Source: Candidatus Pacearchaeota archaeon
GTDB taxonomy: Bacteria; Patescibacteriota; Minisyncoccia; Minisyncoccales; Minisyncoccaceae
Assembly (NCBI GenBank): GCA_035404185.1
Contig: DAONGN010000001.1
Span: 310,001 to 374,000 of the forward strand
Direction: 5' to 3'
Length of the DNA: 64,000 nt
Both the position numbers and the translations under genes were made by a program. Under the pieces are notes generated by a model. It saw nothing but the letters and a program-made list of their open reading frames with translations. It had not been told where the DNA came from and made no database searches. Each line of letters begins with the position of its first letter. The first letter of the stretch is position 1. Below, one piece after another: positions 1 through 7,592 of the stretch.

Positions 1-561
1 AAGCAAACCATAACTGAAAAATCAAGAAAACTACAGCTACTTAAAAATGGCTATTATTCGTGTGTTTTAACTATCTATTACGAAAGAAGATTTGAAAATA
101 TAGTAGAAGATATATTTAAGAAGAAGAAACTTTTAGCTGACGAAAGATTAGCAGAAGAAGTTCCTGATGCAATACAAAAGTTTGTTGCTGTATATGAAAA
201 TATTAAATCAAAAAACTCTGAAGATTGGGCTAATGCAGTTCATTCTTGTAGAAGAATAATTAAAGATGTGGCTGATAAATTATATCCAGCATCAGAGGAA
301 GAAATCGATATTGGTAATGGTAAAAAATTGAAGCTAAATGATGAAAACTATATTGCACGATTAAAGCAATATATAAAAAATAAAAATAGTAGTGAAAAGT
401 TTAATAAAGTTGTTGGAAGTCATTTAGATTTTATTGGAGATAGAGTAGATGCTCTTTATGAGTCATCAACTAAAGGTTCTCACAGTGTGGTTGAGCAAGA
501 AGAGGCTGAAAGGTATGTAATTTATATCTATCTTTTATTGGCAGACATTCTTAGTTTGTAA
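1..561 (+). CDS. Unknown protein, C-terminal part (partial)
   Basis: The frame is open from base 1 to the stop at 559-561, so this is the last 186 codons of a gene that begins outside the window. The visible part is charged and predicted to be soluble and mostly helical. It contains CRRIIKDVADKLYP (about residues 80-93) and ends in a helix with GSHS and an acidic stretch before ERYVIYIYLLLADIL. I have a loose memory of such tails in uncharacterised or abortive-infection-type proteins, but cannot name a family. An internal ATG at 268 is not needed as a start because the frame has no stop before it. Confidence 0.7.
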   Translation, partial: KQTITEKSRKLQLLKNGYYSCVLTIYYERRFENIVEDIFKKKKLLADERLAEEVPDAIQKFVAVYENIKSKNSEDWANAVHSCRRIIKDVADKLYPASEEEIDIGNGKKLKLNDENYIARLKQYIKNKNSSEKFNKVVGSHLDFIGDRVDALYESSTKGSHSVVEQEEAERYVIYIYLLLADILSL

Positions 562-597
562 TACTTTTTGTTCTATTGCCTAAATAGTAATTTAATA

Positions 598-603
598 TAT
601 AAT
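598..603 (+). promoter_or_regulatory. -10 box TATAAT, six bases before an ATG
   Basis: A perfect TATAAT is followed by exactly six bases and then ATG at 610. With transcription starting about seven bases after the box, the mRNA would begin at or next to the start codon (leaderless). This placement favours ATG 610 over an upstream TTG at 568. Confidence 0.6.
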
Positions 604-609
604 GACTCT

Positions 610-855
610 ATGGACTCAAAAATACTAAAAGAAGAGTTTGAATACTATATAAAAAACCAAAATAATTTTGTTGAAAAATACGAAGGCAAGTTTATTGTAC
701 TTAAAAATAAGACCGTAATTGGAAGTTACGACTCGCAACTTGAAGCATACGAGAAAACTAAAGAAGAACACGAATTAGGAACATTTCTTATCCAATTTGT
801 CGAAAAAGGAAAGGAAAACTATACTCAAACTTTTTATTCTCGTGTTTCTATATGA
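610..855 (+). CDS. DUF5678-like small protein
   Basis: 81 residues, acidic, with no signal peptide or membrane segment. The pattern of a short helix, then YEGKFIVLKNKTVIGSYDS, then a helix and a final strand (GTFLIQFV) resembles the DUF5678 family, whose function is unknown. The stop overlaps the next start in an ATGA (852-855), so the protein is probably translationally coupled to the retropepsin-like protease behind it. I chose ATG 610 because a TATAAT lies six bases upstream. The family call rests on pattern memory only. Confidence 0.6.
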   Translation: MDSKILKEEFEYYIKNQNNFVEKYEGKFIVLKNKTVIGSYDSQLEAYEKTKEEHELGTFLIQFVEKGKENYTQTFYSRVSI

Positions 856-1400
856 ACCAATCTAACGCACTTACTGTACGTAGTAGTCAGGGAAGACTTA
901 GAGGCATTATGTCTGAAATAGGTGTTCGTCTAACATCTACGTCGGGAAATATTCAAGACATTAAAGACAAGTTCAATGGAGTCTGGGATACTGGAGCGAC
1001 TGGTTCTGTCATAACGGAAAAGATTGTTAATGCTTTGGGATTAAAGCCGATTGGTCAAAAACAAGTCGGTACTGCTAACGGAAATATGACAACAAATACT
1101 TATTTTGTAGATTTTTTGTTGCCAGGCAATGTTTTAATAAGTGGACTTGAGGTAACAGAGGGAAAACTTCAGGGGGTTGATATTCTTGTCGGTATGGATG
1201 TAATTACGTTGGGTGATTTTTCTATAACTAATAAAAATGGGAATACGGTTATGTCTTTTCGTATCCCATCAATGGTAGAACACGATTATATTCCAGAAAC
1301 AGAACGTTACAATAGGTTACAATTCTTGAAAGAGCAAAGAAAGCCTAAAAACAATGCAACTAAAAAGAAGAGGTTAAAAAGAAAGAAGAGAAGACATTAA
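852..1400 (+). CDS. Retropepsin-like aspartic protease
   Basis: 182 residues. The active-site motif WDTGATGS has its catalytic aspartate at residue 46, preceded by a hydrophobic strand. The later segment LQGVDILVGMDVI (about residues 106-118) matches the second hydrophobic-Gly signature of retropepsin folds. Such single-domain proteins act as dimers with one aspartate from each chain. There is no signal peptide, so a cytoplasmic place is likely. The C-terminus (from about residue 160) is very basic, rich in Lys and Arg, and could bind nucleic acid or be trimmed. It overlaps the DUF5678-like gene by four bases. The substrate is unknown. Confidence 0.8.
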   Translation: MNQSNALTVRSSQGRLRGIMSEIGVRLTSTSGNIQDIKDKFNGVWDTGATGSVITEKIVNALGLKPIGQKQVGTANGNMTTNTYFVDFLLPGNVLISGLEVTEGKLQGVDILVGMDVITLGDFSITNKNGNTVMSFRIPSMVEHDYIPETERYNRLQFLKEQRKPKNNATKKKRLKRKKRRH

Positions 1401-1432
1401 TTCTAAATCCATCTTAATCTCGTTCCAATTAA

Positions 1433-1462
1433 TAGTTCTGAACTTGTTTACGATGGGGAGCC
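1433..1462 (+). repeat. Weak copy of the tRNA-3'-end-like boundary repeat
   Basis: AATAGTTC, then about 15 variable bases, then GGGGAGCCA and GAAAC. It shares AATAGTTC, GGGAGC and TGAAAC with the copy at 2363-2388. It is diverged and I only call it because of its position behind a gene and its likeness to the other copies. Confidence 0.3.
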
Positions 1463-1527
1463 ATATGAAACTTTATCGAGAGACCGAAAATGGTCAAATA
1501 ATCAATAATCAAATAACCAATTAATGG

Positions 1528-1549
1528 CACCTTTTAAGGTGTTTTAATT
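1528..1549 (+). terminator. Possible short intrinsic terminator
   Basis: GGCACCTT, a minimal loop and AAGGTG followed by TTTT. The stem is short. It lies just before the small membrane-anchored ORF at 1559. Confidence 0.4.
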
Positions 1550-1558
1550 TATAAAAAT

Positions 1559-1807
1559 ATGATAAATCCAGAAACAGAAAAAGAATTTACAGAAAAAGAA
1601 CTTTTAGAAATTATCATGGAAGACTTAGGAAAATTATCAGCAATAATTTATCCACAAGAAGATTGGGATGGTTTAGATATTTATAATAGAATAAAAGGCG
1701 TTGAGTCTCGAGTATTTGAGACGATTGATATCTTACTTTCTATTAAAAAATTAATGATAATTGTAGCCCTTTTTTTGTTTATTGTTATTTTATTATTAAT
1801 TTTTTAA
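1559..1807 (+). CDS. Small protein with one C-terminal membrane helix
   Basis: 82 residues. The first 60 are charged and acidic (KEFTEKELLEIIMEDLGKL). The last 20 are a continuous hydrophobic helix (IIVALFLFIVILLLIF), so the protein is probably tail-anchored with its N-terminal part in the cytoplasm. I do not recognise a family. It is followed two bases later by the gene at 1810 and probably shares its transcript. Confidence 0.55.
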   Translation: MINPETEKEFTEKELLEIIMEDLGKLSAIIYPQEDWDGLDIYNRIKGVESRVFETIDILLSIKKLMIIVALFLFIVILLLIF

Positions 1808-1809
1808 AT

Positions 1810-2292
1810 ATGTCAAAGCAAGAAATTATCAAAAGAATTACTTTAAGCATTAAAGAAATGGCTCTTGGAGATGTAAAAAGAGCTATGATTGGCAAATCAA
1901 AGATGGGGTCAATTATTTTGGGAAGTTGTTTGATGGATTGTTTAGCTACATTTTATTATGGTAATTGTTCGACTGGAAAAAATTACAGATCTTTTGTTGA
2001 TAAGTTTTTACCACAATATGATTCTCGGAATTTTTATGAAGATTTAAGATGTAAATTAGTTCATGATTATTCCGAAGGAGGATCTTATGTTTTTAAAGAT
2101 AATAAACCAATCGAACATCTTAAGAAATATAAAAAATCTAATAAGATTATAATAAATTTAGAAAACTTTGTTGAAGAGTTAGAAAAGATAGTTGACGATT
2201 ATTTAAAATTAATTACTAATGATGATGTTGCCTATAAAAATGCTCTTAAGAGGATTAAGTCACTTGGTTTATTGGGAATAATAAAAGATTAA
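1810..2292 (+). CDS. Unknown soluble protein with an R-x4-H motif (possibly HEPN-like)
   Basis: 160 residues, mostly helical and without a membrane segment. The segment EDLRCKLVHDYS contains Arg80 and His85 in the R-x4-H spacing of HEPN domains, many of which are RNases in defence and toxin-antitoxin systems. No Asn or Asp follows the Arg, so the motif is not ideal. The gene sits two bases behind a small membrane-anchored protein, which could be its partner. HEPN membership is inference from one motif and overall helicity. Confidence 0.55.
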   Translation: MSKQEIIKRITLSIKEMALGDVKRAMIGKSKMGSIILGSCLMDCLATFYYGNCSTGKNYRSFVDKFLPQYDSRNFYEDLRCKLVHDYSEGGSYVFKDNKPIEHLKKYKKSNKIIINLENFVEELEKIVDDYLKLITNDDVAYKNALKRIKSLGLLGIIKD

Positions 2293-2362
2293 TCTTCCGA
2301 CCGTCCGCCAGTGTACCAAAATAAAAATATAAACTAATTAATCCTTACAGTTATTGGCTAGA

Positions 2363-2388
2363 AATAGTTCAAGACCGTACACGGGAGC
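2363..2388 (+). repeat. Weak copy of the tRNA-3'-end-like boundary repeat
   Basis: AATAGTTCAAGACC then ACGGGAGC. It is followed by a terminator and a TGATATAAT promoter in the same order as at 2829-2900. It is more diverged than the copies at 2829, 12811, 14085, 14858 and 16265. Confidence 0.4.
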
Positions 2389-2395
2389 TCTTGTG

Positions 2396-2417
2396 AAACC
2401 GACTTTTGTCGGTTTTT
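2396..2417 (+). terminator. Intrinsic terminator
   Basis: Perfect 8-bp stem AAACCGAC / GTCGGTTT with a TTTT loop, running straight into a T stretch. The same hairpin recurs at 2864-2886. Confidence 0.85.
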
Positions 2418-2423
2418 TGTTTG

Positions 2424-2432
2424 TGATATAAT
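2424..2432 (+). promoter_or_regulatory. Extended -10 promoter TGATATAAT
   Basis: TG-A-TATAAT lies 7 bases behind the T run of the terminator and 11 bases before ATG 2444. The right arm of the terminator occupies the -35 position, so terminator and promoter form one unit. Confidence 0.65.
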
Positions 2433-2443
2433 AATATCAAAAT

Positions 2444-2821
2444 ATGGAAACTAAAAATAAAATTGCTAAATTAAGTGGGTGGATATCTTTGTTGTCATTT
2501 TTAACCCTTATTATCTGCAGCGTTAATTCATACAATTTTTATGCTTTTCTTAGTGTTTATCCAATAATACCTCTAAGTATTATTTTTTCTTTATTTTTTG
2601 GAGCTATTTGGTTAATTGTAAGTGAAACAAAAAATAAAGGCATTATAAAATGGTCATTAATAAGAATAGTCATTTACTCAATTATTATAACGATAATTTC
2701 ATTATTTGAACGTGGTGCTGGTGCCAGAGAAGCAGATGTAATGTTATTGTGTGTATTAATTCTTGCCGATTTATTAATAACAATTATCGTGTTCGTTATT
2801 AAAAAATTAACTAATAAATAG
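2444..2821 (+). CDS. Small integral membrane protein
   Basis: 125 residues with four predicted membrane helices (about 12-32, 38-60, 70-88 and 98-120) and short charged loops. I do not recognise a family. It stands alone between two terminator-promoter units, so it is probably a single-gene transcript with a very short or absent leader. Confidence 0.6.
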   Translation: METKNKIAKLSGWISLLSFLTLIICSVNSYNFYAFLSVYPIIPLSIIFSLFFGAIWLIVSETKNKGIIKWSLIRIVIYSIIITIISLFERGAGAREADVMLLCVLILADLLITIIVFVIKKLTNK

Positions 2822-2828
2822 TAAAAAT

Positions 2829-2855
2829 GTTCCAAGTTCGTTCCACTTACCGAGC
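2829..2855 (+). repeat. Boundary repeat, tRNA-3'-end-like
   Basis: GTTCCAAGTTCGTTCCACTT then ACCGAGC. It is nearly identical to copies at 12811, 14085, 14858 and 16265. The order GTTC-AA, about 15 bases, then CCGAGC recalls the T arm and acceptor end of a tRNA, but no D arm or anticodon arm is present. Confidence 0.75.
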
Positions 2856-2863
2856 CCTGATAG

Positions 2864-2886
2864 AAACCGACTTTTGTCGGTTTTTT
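2864..2886 (+). terminator. Intrinsic terminator
   Basis: 8-bp stem AAACCGAC / GTCGGTTT, TTTT loop and T run, identical to the hairpin at 2396. Confidence 0.85.
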
Positions 2887-2891
2887 GTTTG

Positions 2892-2900
2892 TGATATAAT
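2892..2900 (+). promoter_or_regulatory. Extended -10 promoter TGATATAAT, leaderless spacing
   Basis: TATAAT (2895-2900) is followed by six bases and ATG 2907. It lies just behind the terminator and is the same unit as at 2396-2432. Confidence 0.7.
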
Positions 2901-2906
2901 AGCCCA

Positions 2907-3878
2907 ATGGATATATTTTACCCTGTAAAAATATTTACTGATTTATTGACGTCTAAGCTTGATTCCTCAACTCAACTCTATTCGGCAACTAATTTTTTTA
3001 TTTACGATTCAATTAAAATACTAATACTATTAGCTGTAATAATTTTTATAGTTTCTTTTATTAGGACCTACTTTACTCCAGAAAAAGTAAGACTATATTT
3101 GGCTAAGAAGAATAAATATTTAGGCAATATTTTAGCTTCTTTATTGGGGATTATTACTCCTTTCTGTTCTTGTTCAGCAGTGCCGTTGTTTTTAGGATTT
3201 AGCGAGGCCGGAGTGCCACTGGGCGCAACCTTTTCTTTTTTAGTAGCTTCTCCGATGATCAATGAAGTTGCCCTGATTATGTTATGGGGAATGTTCGGAT
3301 TTAAAATAGCGGCTATATATATTATCAGTGGATTATTAATAGCTATTTTTTCAGGAATAGTCATTGAAAGATTAAAAGTAGAAAGCTTAATCGTAAATTC
3401 TAAAGAACAAAATCGGTGCGGTTGCGAAAAAACAGAAATAAAAGAAAAGAGCTTTAAGGAAAGGTTGAATTATGCAAATAATTATACCTTGGCTTTAATT
3501 AAAAATATTTGGATGTATGTTTTATTGGGTATTGGAATCGGAGCGTGGATTCATGGATATGTTCCAACCGATTTTTTGGCAAAGTATGCGGGAAGCGATA
3601 ATTGGTTTGCTGTTCCATTGGCAACCCTTATTGGTATTCCTCTCTATTCTAATGCTGCGGGAATAATTCCTTTGATTGGAGCCTTAACAGAAAAAGGGGT
3701 AGCAATGGGAACGGCTTTGTCTTTTATGATGGCTGTTACGGCGCTATCTTTACCAGAATTCATAATTCTTAAAAAAATAATGAAAACTAAACTTGTTATT
3801 ATCTATGCTATAATTGTTGGCTTGGGTATCGTTTTTACCGGTTATTTGTTTAATTTGATATTTTTATCTCAAATTTAG
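2907..3878 (+). CDS. YraQ/UPF0718-type permease
   Basis: 323 residues with about eight membrane helices in two halves. The N-terminal half carries the family signature PFCSCSAVPLFLGF followed by GVPLGATFSFLVASPMINE (about residues 87-120). A hydrophilic Cys-containing loop (CGCEK, about residue 170) separates the halves. The second half repeats the fold with PLYSNAAGIIPL. The family (DUF318) includes ArsP-like organoarsenical exporters, but the substrate here cannot be told. Transcription appears leaderless. A diverged boundary repeat follows the stop. Confidence 0.85.
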   Translation: MDIFYPVKIFTDLLTSKLDSSTQLYSATNFFIYDSIKILILLAVIIFIVSFIRTYFTPEKVRLYLAKKNKYLGNILASLLGIITPFCSCSAVPLFLGFSEAGVPLGATFSFLVASPMINEVALIMLWGMFGFKIAAIYIISGLLIAIFSGIVIERLKVESLIVNSKEQNRCGCEKTEIKEKSFKERLNYANNYTLALIKNIWMYVLLGIGIGAWIHGYVPTDFLAKYAGSDNWFAVPLATLIGIPLYSNAAGIIPLIGALTEKGVAMGTALSFMMAVTALSLPEFIILKKIMKTKLVIIYAIIVGLGIVFTGYLFNLIFLSQI

Positions 3879-3887
3879 AACTAAAGA

Positions 3888-3915
3888 AGTCCAAGTTCGC
3901 CTCGCTTACTGATTC
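3888..3915 (+). repeat. Diverged boundary repeat
   Basis: AGTCCAAGTTCGCCTCGCTT then ACTGATTC. It aligns with the copy at 2829 but has lost the CCGAGC end, and I see no terminator hairpin behind it. The rest of the gap to 4067 is AT-rich with no clear signal. Confidence 0.45.
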
Positions 3916-4066
3916 GGTTTAGAGTAGTTATAACTTATCCTCTTTATTGAAATTTTGATTAATTCGATTGGTTTTGCTTTGATGGTACGTTAACAATGGC
4001 ACTTCTTGAGTTATATTAAAGTCCAGGCTCTTTCTATTTTTCTTAAAATGAAGTATTCTCAATAAT

Positions 4067-5533
4067 ATGCCCAAAGTAGACGAAACAATTCTTAGTTTTA
4101 AGAAAGTATCATTTGAATATTTAGATAATAGGCCTCTTCTAGAAGAAGTTGATTTTTCTATTCGAAGGGGCACAAAAACAACCATTATGGGACAGAATGG
4201 AGCTGGCAAGAGTACTATATTTGGATTGATTACTAAAGATATTTCACCAGAAGACGGAATGATAAATATTGCAAATGGTCTTTCTATTGCTGTTTCTCGA
4301 CAAGTTATTCCACGAGATGAGCTTGATTTGACAGTTAGACAATTTTTTGAAAAATCTTTATCAAAGTGTTTTTCAAAAAAAGTTTACGACATTGATCCTA
4401 AAATAGATGAAGCTTTGGAGGCAGTTAATTTTGAAGCTTCTCATGACAAAATTATTAAATCTTTTTCTGGTGGACAACAAGCTAGACTTCTTCTTGCTTC
4501 AGCTCTTATTCAAAATCCAGATTTACTTTTATTAGACGAACCAACGAATAATTTAGATAAAGCGGGGATAGAGCATCTTACGCAATTTTTAATTGGATAC
4601 GAGAAAACTTGCATAGTGATTTCACACGATGCAGAATTTTTAAATAGTTTTACTGATGGAGTTTTGTATTTAGATGTTTTTACCAGAAAAATAGAACAGT
4701 ATACTGGAAACTATTTTGATGTAAGAGAGCAAATTATTCTTCGTCAGGAAAAGGAAAACAGAAAGAATGCTCAATTAAAAAAAGAAATTCAAGAAAATAA
4801 AGATAAGGCTAATTTTTTTGCTAACAAAGGAGGTAATCTTCGTTTTGTTGCCAAGAAAATGAGAGAAAAAGCAGGAGCAGCAGAAGAACAAATAGTTGAG
4901 ATAAGGAGAGAAGATAAAACGATTCGCTCTTTTACTATTCCTTCGCAAAAAGATATTAAAGGAGAGATTGTTCATATTTCTGCTTTTAAAATTGTAAAGA
5001 ATCATAAGTCAGTACAAAAGAAGGCAAATGTGGAACTCAGAAGAAATGAGCATCTTTTGCTCAAGGGGCCGAATGGCATTGGCAAAAGCACCCTTCTTGA
5101 AGCTATTGCAAAAAATGAAGCCGAGGGGACAAAGATTGCTTCCGATGTAAATATTGGATACTATCGTCAAGATTTTTCAACTTTGAATTTCGAAGATACG
5201 GTTTATAAGTCACTTTCAAGGGTTTCGGAGAAGTATTCTGAAGAAGCAATGAGAAAGGTGGCCGCAGGTTTTCTTATTACTGGGGACATAATGAGTACTA
5301 AAATTGGAGACTTATCAGAAGGTCAAAAAGGCTTAGTTGCTTTTACTAGGCTTGTTTTGCAGGAACCTGGTCTTCTTATCTTAGACGAGCCAACCAATCA
5401 TATAAACTTTCGCCATATTCCTATTATTGCTGAAGCATTAAATAAATATGATGGAGCAATGATTATTGTAAGTCACGTACCAGATTTTATAAGCAAAATT
5501 CGTATTGATAAAATATTGGATTTAGAAGATTAG
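4067..5533 (+). CDS. ABC-F family ATPase
   Basis: 488 residues, two ATPase domains on one chain and no membrane segments, as in the ABC-F family that acts on the ribosome. Domain 1 has Walker A GQNGAGKST (about 42-50), signature SGGQQARLLLASA and Walker B LLLLDEPTNNLD. A Lys/Glu-rich linker follows (about 235-290). Domain 2 has GPNGIGKST (about 334) and LLILDEPTNHIN, with a degenerate signature LSEGQKG. Family members either protect ribosomes from antibiotics or tune translation, and the sequence does not decide which. It ends three bases from the convergent pyruvate kinase gene. Confidence 0.9.
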   Translation: MPKVDETILSFKKVSFEYLDNRPLLEEVDFSIRRGTKTTIMGQNGAGKSTIFGLITKDISPEDGMINIANGLSIAVSRQVIPRDELDLTVRQFFEKSLSKCFSKKVYDIDPKIDEALEAVNFEASHDKIIKSFSGGQQARLLLASALIQNPDLLLLDEPTNNLDKAGIEHLTQFLIGYEKTCIVISHDAEFLNSFTDGVLYLDVFTRKIEQYTGNYFDVREQIILRQEKENRKNAQLKKEIQENKDKANFFANKGGNLRFVAKKMREKAGAAEEQIVEIRREDKTIRSFTIPSQKDIKGEIVHISAFKIVKNHKSVQKKANVELRRNEHLLLKGPNGIGKSTLLEAIAKNEAEGTKIASDVNIGYYRQDFSTLNFEDTVYKSLSRVSEKYSEEAMRKVAAGFLITGDIMSTKIGDLSEGQKGLVAFTRLVLQEPGLLILDEPTNHINFRHIPIIAEALNKYDGAMIIVSHVPDFISKIRIDKILDLED

Positions 5534-5535
5534 GC

Positions 5536-6552
5536 TTATTCTAAATAATTAGTGCTATTAAAATAGTCATCAGCTCTTTTAGCTATTTTTTTCATAATTC
5601 TAACCGCCTCTAGAGGATAATTTCCTGAAGCAGTTTCATCGGAAAGCATAACAGAATCAGCGCCATCAAAGATGGCATTGGCAATATCAGAAACTTCTGC
5701 ACGAGTAGGATTGGGAAGAGTCATCATTGAGGTTAACATTTCTGTCGCTACAATTGCTGGTTTTTGGTACCAGTGAGCTTGTCTTATTAATTCTTTTTGT
5801 ATTATTGGTAATTCTTCAATTGGTACTTCGATTCCTAAATCACCTCTAGCAACCATAATACCATCTGAGTTTTTGATAATGCCATCCAAATTTCTTAAGG
5901 CGGTTGCTCTTTCTATTTTGGCAATAATTAATGATCTTTTTTCTGTAATCTCTCTTAATTTTTTTAAATCATTTTCTGTTTGTACAAAAGAAAGGCAAAT
6001 ATAGTCAGCACCATTAGCTATTCCGAACTTAGCGTCTTCAATATCTTTATCGGTTAAGACGTTACTAGAAAGATGCGTTTCAGGAATATTTATTCCTTTT
6101 CTTTGAAGTAAAATTCCCCCACGAACAACCTTTGCAAATATTTTTTTGTTTTTAATTGCAGTTATTTCTAATTTAATTAATCCATTAGCTAGATAAAAAG
6201 GTTCTCCAATCTTAACATCATTGAAAAGGTCGAGATGGTCAATTGGTATCTCTTTATGTTTGATATTGGTTTTGCCATAAAAGAAAGTATAAGTTTCATC
6301 CTTGTTCATTTCTATTTGTTCAGAAAAATTACCAACACGAATACGTGGACCCTGAAGATCCATCATCATTTTTACCTCAATTCCTGTTTCTTTTTTAATA
6401 TTAATCAGAGAGGTTCTTACTTTTTCCCATTGATTGTGTGTTGCATGAGAAAAATTTAGCCTAGCAATGTTCATGCCAGCCTTAGCCATATTTTTAAGTG
6501 TTTCATAGTCTTCTGACTTCGGTCCGATGGTCACAATAATCTTTGGATTCAT
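5536..6552 (-). CDS. pyk: Pyruvate kinase, short form without the C-terminal domain
   Basis: 338 residues. The start (NPKIIVTIGPKSED), the substrate site ARLNFSHATHNQWEKVRTS, the B domain beginning near MDLQGPRIRVG, the KIERATALRNLDGI segment and the MVARGDLGIEVP signature are all present. It ends just after SDETASGNYPLEAVRIM. The usual protein is about 470 residues, and the missing part is the C-terminal regulatory domain. It would make pyruvate and ATP from phosphoenolpyruvate in the cytoplasm. It is convergent with the ABC-F gene and divergent from the zinc-ribbon gene at 6707. Confidence 0.93.
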   Translation of the reverse strand: MNPKIIVTIGPKSEDYETLKNMAKAGMNIARLNFSHATHNQWEKVRTSLINIKKETGIEVKMMMDLQGPRIRVGNFSEQIEMNKDETYTFFYGKTNIKHKEIPIDHLDLFNDVKIGEPFYLANGLIKLEITAIKNKKIFAKVVRGGILLQRKGINIPETHLSSNVLTDKDIEDAKFGIANGADYICLSFVQTENDLKKLREITEKRSLIIAKIERATALRNLDGIIKNSDGIMVARGDLGIEVPIEELPIIQKELIRQAHWYQKPAIVATEMLTSMMTLPNPTRAEVSDIANAIFDGADSVMLSDETASGNYPLEAVRIMKKIAKRADDYFNSTNYLE

Positions 6553-6648
6553 ATTTTACATAATTTAATTACAGAAATAATTATACTATTTAAATTATAA
6601 TTTCAATAATAAACAATCCACAGCTCTGAGGCATAAAATAATCTCTGT

Positions 6649-6677
6649 TTGCTTTATATCTATATATAGCCTATAAT
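6649..6677 (+). promoter_or_regulatory. Promoter TTGCTT-N17-TATAAT
   Basis: The -35 is at 6649-6654 and the -10 at 6672-6677 with 17-base spacing, 29 bases before ATG 6707. It serves the zinc-ribbon gene. The leader would be about 20 bases and has no Shine-Dalgarno site. Confidence 0.65.
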
Positions 6678-6706
6678 ATCCTCACAGATTAATATATATA
6701 AAACAT

Positions 6707-7363
6707 ATGGCAAATTTTAACAAGATATTTGATCATGATAGAAGAGATAATGGCCCTAGAGAAAGAGATTTCAAAAGGAGAGATTCTGGCGAAAGAAGGG
6801 GATTTGGCAATAGAGATAGAGGAGACAGAGAAAGACCTGAAATGTTTGAAGCTACTTGTAGTGACTGTGGTAAGAGATGCGAAGTTCCTTTTAAACCAAC
6901 TGGAGATAAGCCAGTTTATTGCAGTCAATGCTTTACAAGTCATGGAGGAAGTTCAAGATCTGATAGTCGTTCTGGAAGAGGAGGACGTGATAAATCTAGA
7001 CAAGACAGACCAATGTTTAGTGCAATTTGTGATACCTGTGGAAAAAGATTTGAGTTGCCTTTTAGGCCAACCGGAGAAAAACCAGTTTACTGTAATGAGT
7101 GTTTTAATAAGGAAGGAAGTTCTGTTAGTAAAAGTGTTAATGTTGCTGTCAATCAATACAAAGAACAGTTTGAAATGTTGAATACTAAACTTGATAGAAT
7201 TATAAAATTATTAATTCCAGTTGTTCCAACAAAAGAAGAAAGAAAAGATGTAATTATTGAAAAGAAAGAGGTGGTGTCAGAAAAGAAGAAAGAGAGACCA
7301 CAGAAATCTAAAAAGATTATAGCTAGTAAGCTTATCGCCAAAAAGAAGAAAACAAAGAAATAA
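6707..7363 (+). CDS. CxxC-x17-CxxC zinc-ribbon protein
   Basis: 218 residues. The N-terminus (1-45) is rich in Arg, Asp and Gly. Two near-identical zinc ribbons follow, each with CxxCGK, then PF-PTG-KPVYC and CF (about residues 47-75 and 105-133). A low-complexity RGGRDKSR linker separates them, and the C-terminus (from about 175) is a Lys-rich tail. The repeats match the CxxC-x17-CxxC family common in Patescibacteria. The Arg/Gly- and Lys-rich parts suggest nucleic-acid binding, but the role is unknown. It has its own promoter and a strong terminator. Confidence 0.85.
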   Translation: MANFNKIFDHDRRDNGPRERDFKRRDSGERRGFGNRDRGDRERPEMFEATCSDCGKRCEVPFKPTGDKPVYCSQCFTSHGGSSRSDSRSGRGGRDKSRQDRPMFSAICDTCGKRFELPFRPTGEKPVYCNECFNKEGSSVSKSVNVAVNQYKEQFEMLNTKLDRIIKLLIPVVPTKEERKDVIIEKKEVVSEKKKERPQKSKKIIASKLIAKKKKTKK

Positions 7364-7368
7364 AATAT

Positions 7369-7398
7369 CAAAAACCGATTCTAAAGTCGGTTTTTGAT
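7369..7398 (+). terminator. Intrinsic terminator
   Basis: 10-bp perfect stem CAAAAACCGA / TCGGTTTTTG with an 8-base loop, directly behind the zinc-ribbon gene. Confidence 0.9.
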
Positions 7399-7417
7399 TG
7401 TCTAAAAATAAATACAA

Positions 7418-7426
7418 TGATATACT
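7418..7426 (+). promoter_or_regulatory. Extended -10 promoter TGATATACT
   Basis: TG-A-TATACT lies about 27 bases before the small ORF at 7453 and behind the terminator at 7369. Confidence 0.5.
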
Positions 7427-7452
7427 TTATATATAATAATTAATATAAAGTT

Positions 7453-7518
7453 ATGGCAAAAGGAAACAACTCTAGGAAAAAAGAGGTAAAAAAGCCAAAG
7501 AAAAACAAGAAGAAATAG
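7453..7518 (+). CDS. Tiny Lys-rich basic protein
   Basis: 21 codons encode MAKGNNSRKKEVKKPKKNKK plus a final Lys, then TAG. More than half of the residues are Lys or Arg. It sits alone between a promoter-like TGATATACT and a 12-bp terminator, which makes a real transcription unit likely despite its size. Charge and length suggest nucleic-acid or ribosome binding. The alternative is a short non-coding transcript. Confidence 0.5.
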   Translation: MAKGNNSRKKEVKKPKKNKKK

Positions 7519-7544
7519 TTTAGTTATTTGCAATTAAGTAATAT

Positions 7545-7577
7545 AAATAGATACTTAATTTAAAGTATCTATTTTTG
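7545..7577 (+). terminator. Intrinsic terminator
   Basis: 12-bp perfect stem AAATAGATACTT / AAGTATCTATTT with a 6-base loop and a T run. It closes the tiny basic gene and lies 16 bases before engB. Confidence 0.85.
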
Positions 7578-7592
7578 CTCCCAACATTATAT

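Noticed and set aside
6729-7181. A 150-residue ORF in another frame inside the zinc-ribbon gene
   Set aside because: It lies within a gene with clear repeated CxxC motifs in the main frame. Its composition follows the overlap, and it has no promoter or start signal of its own.
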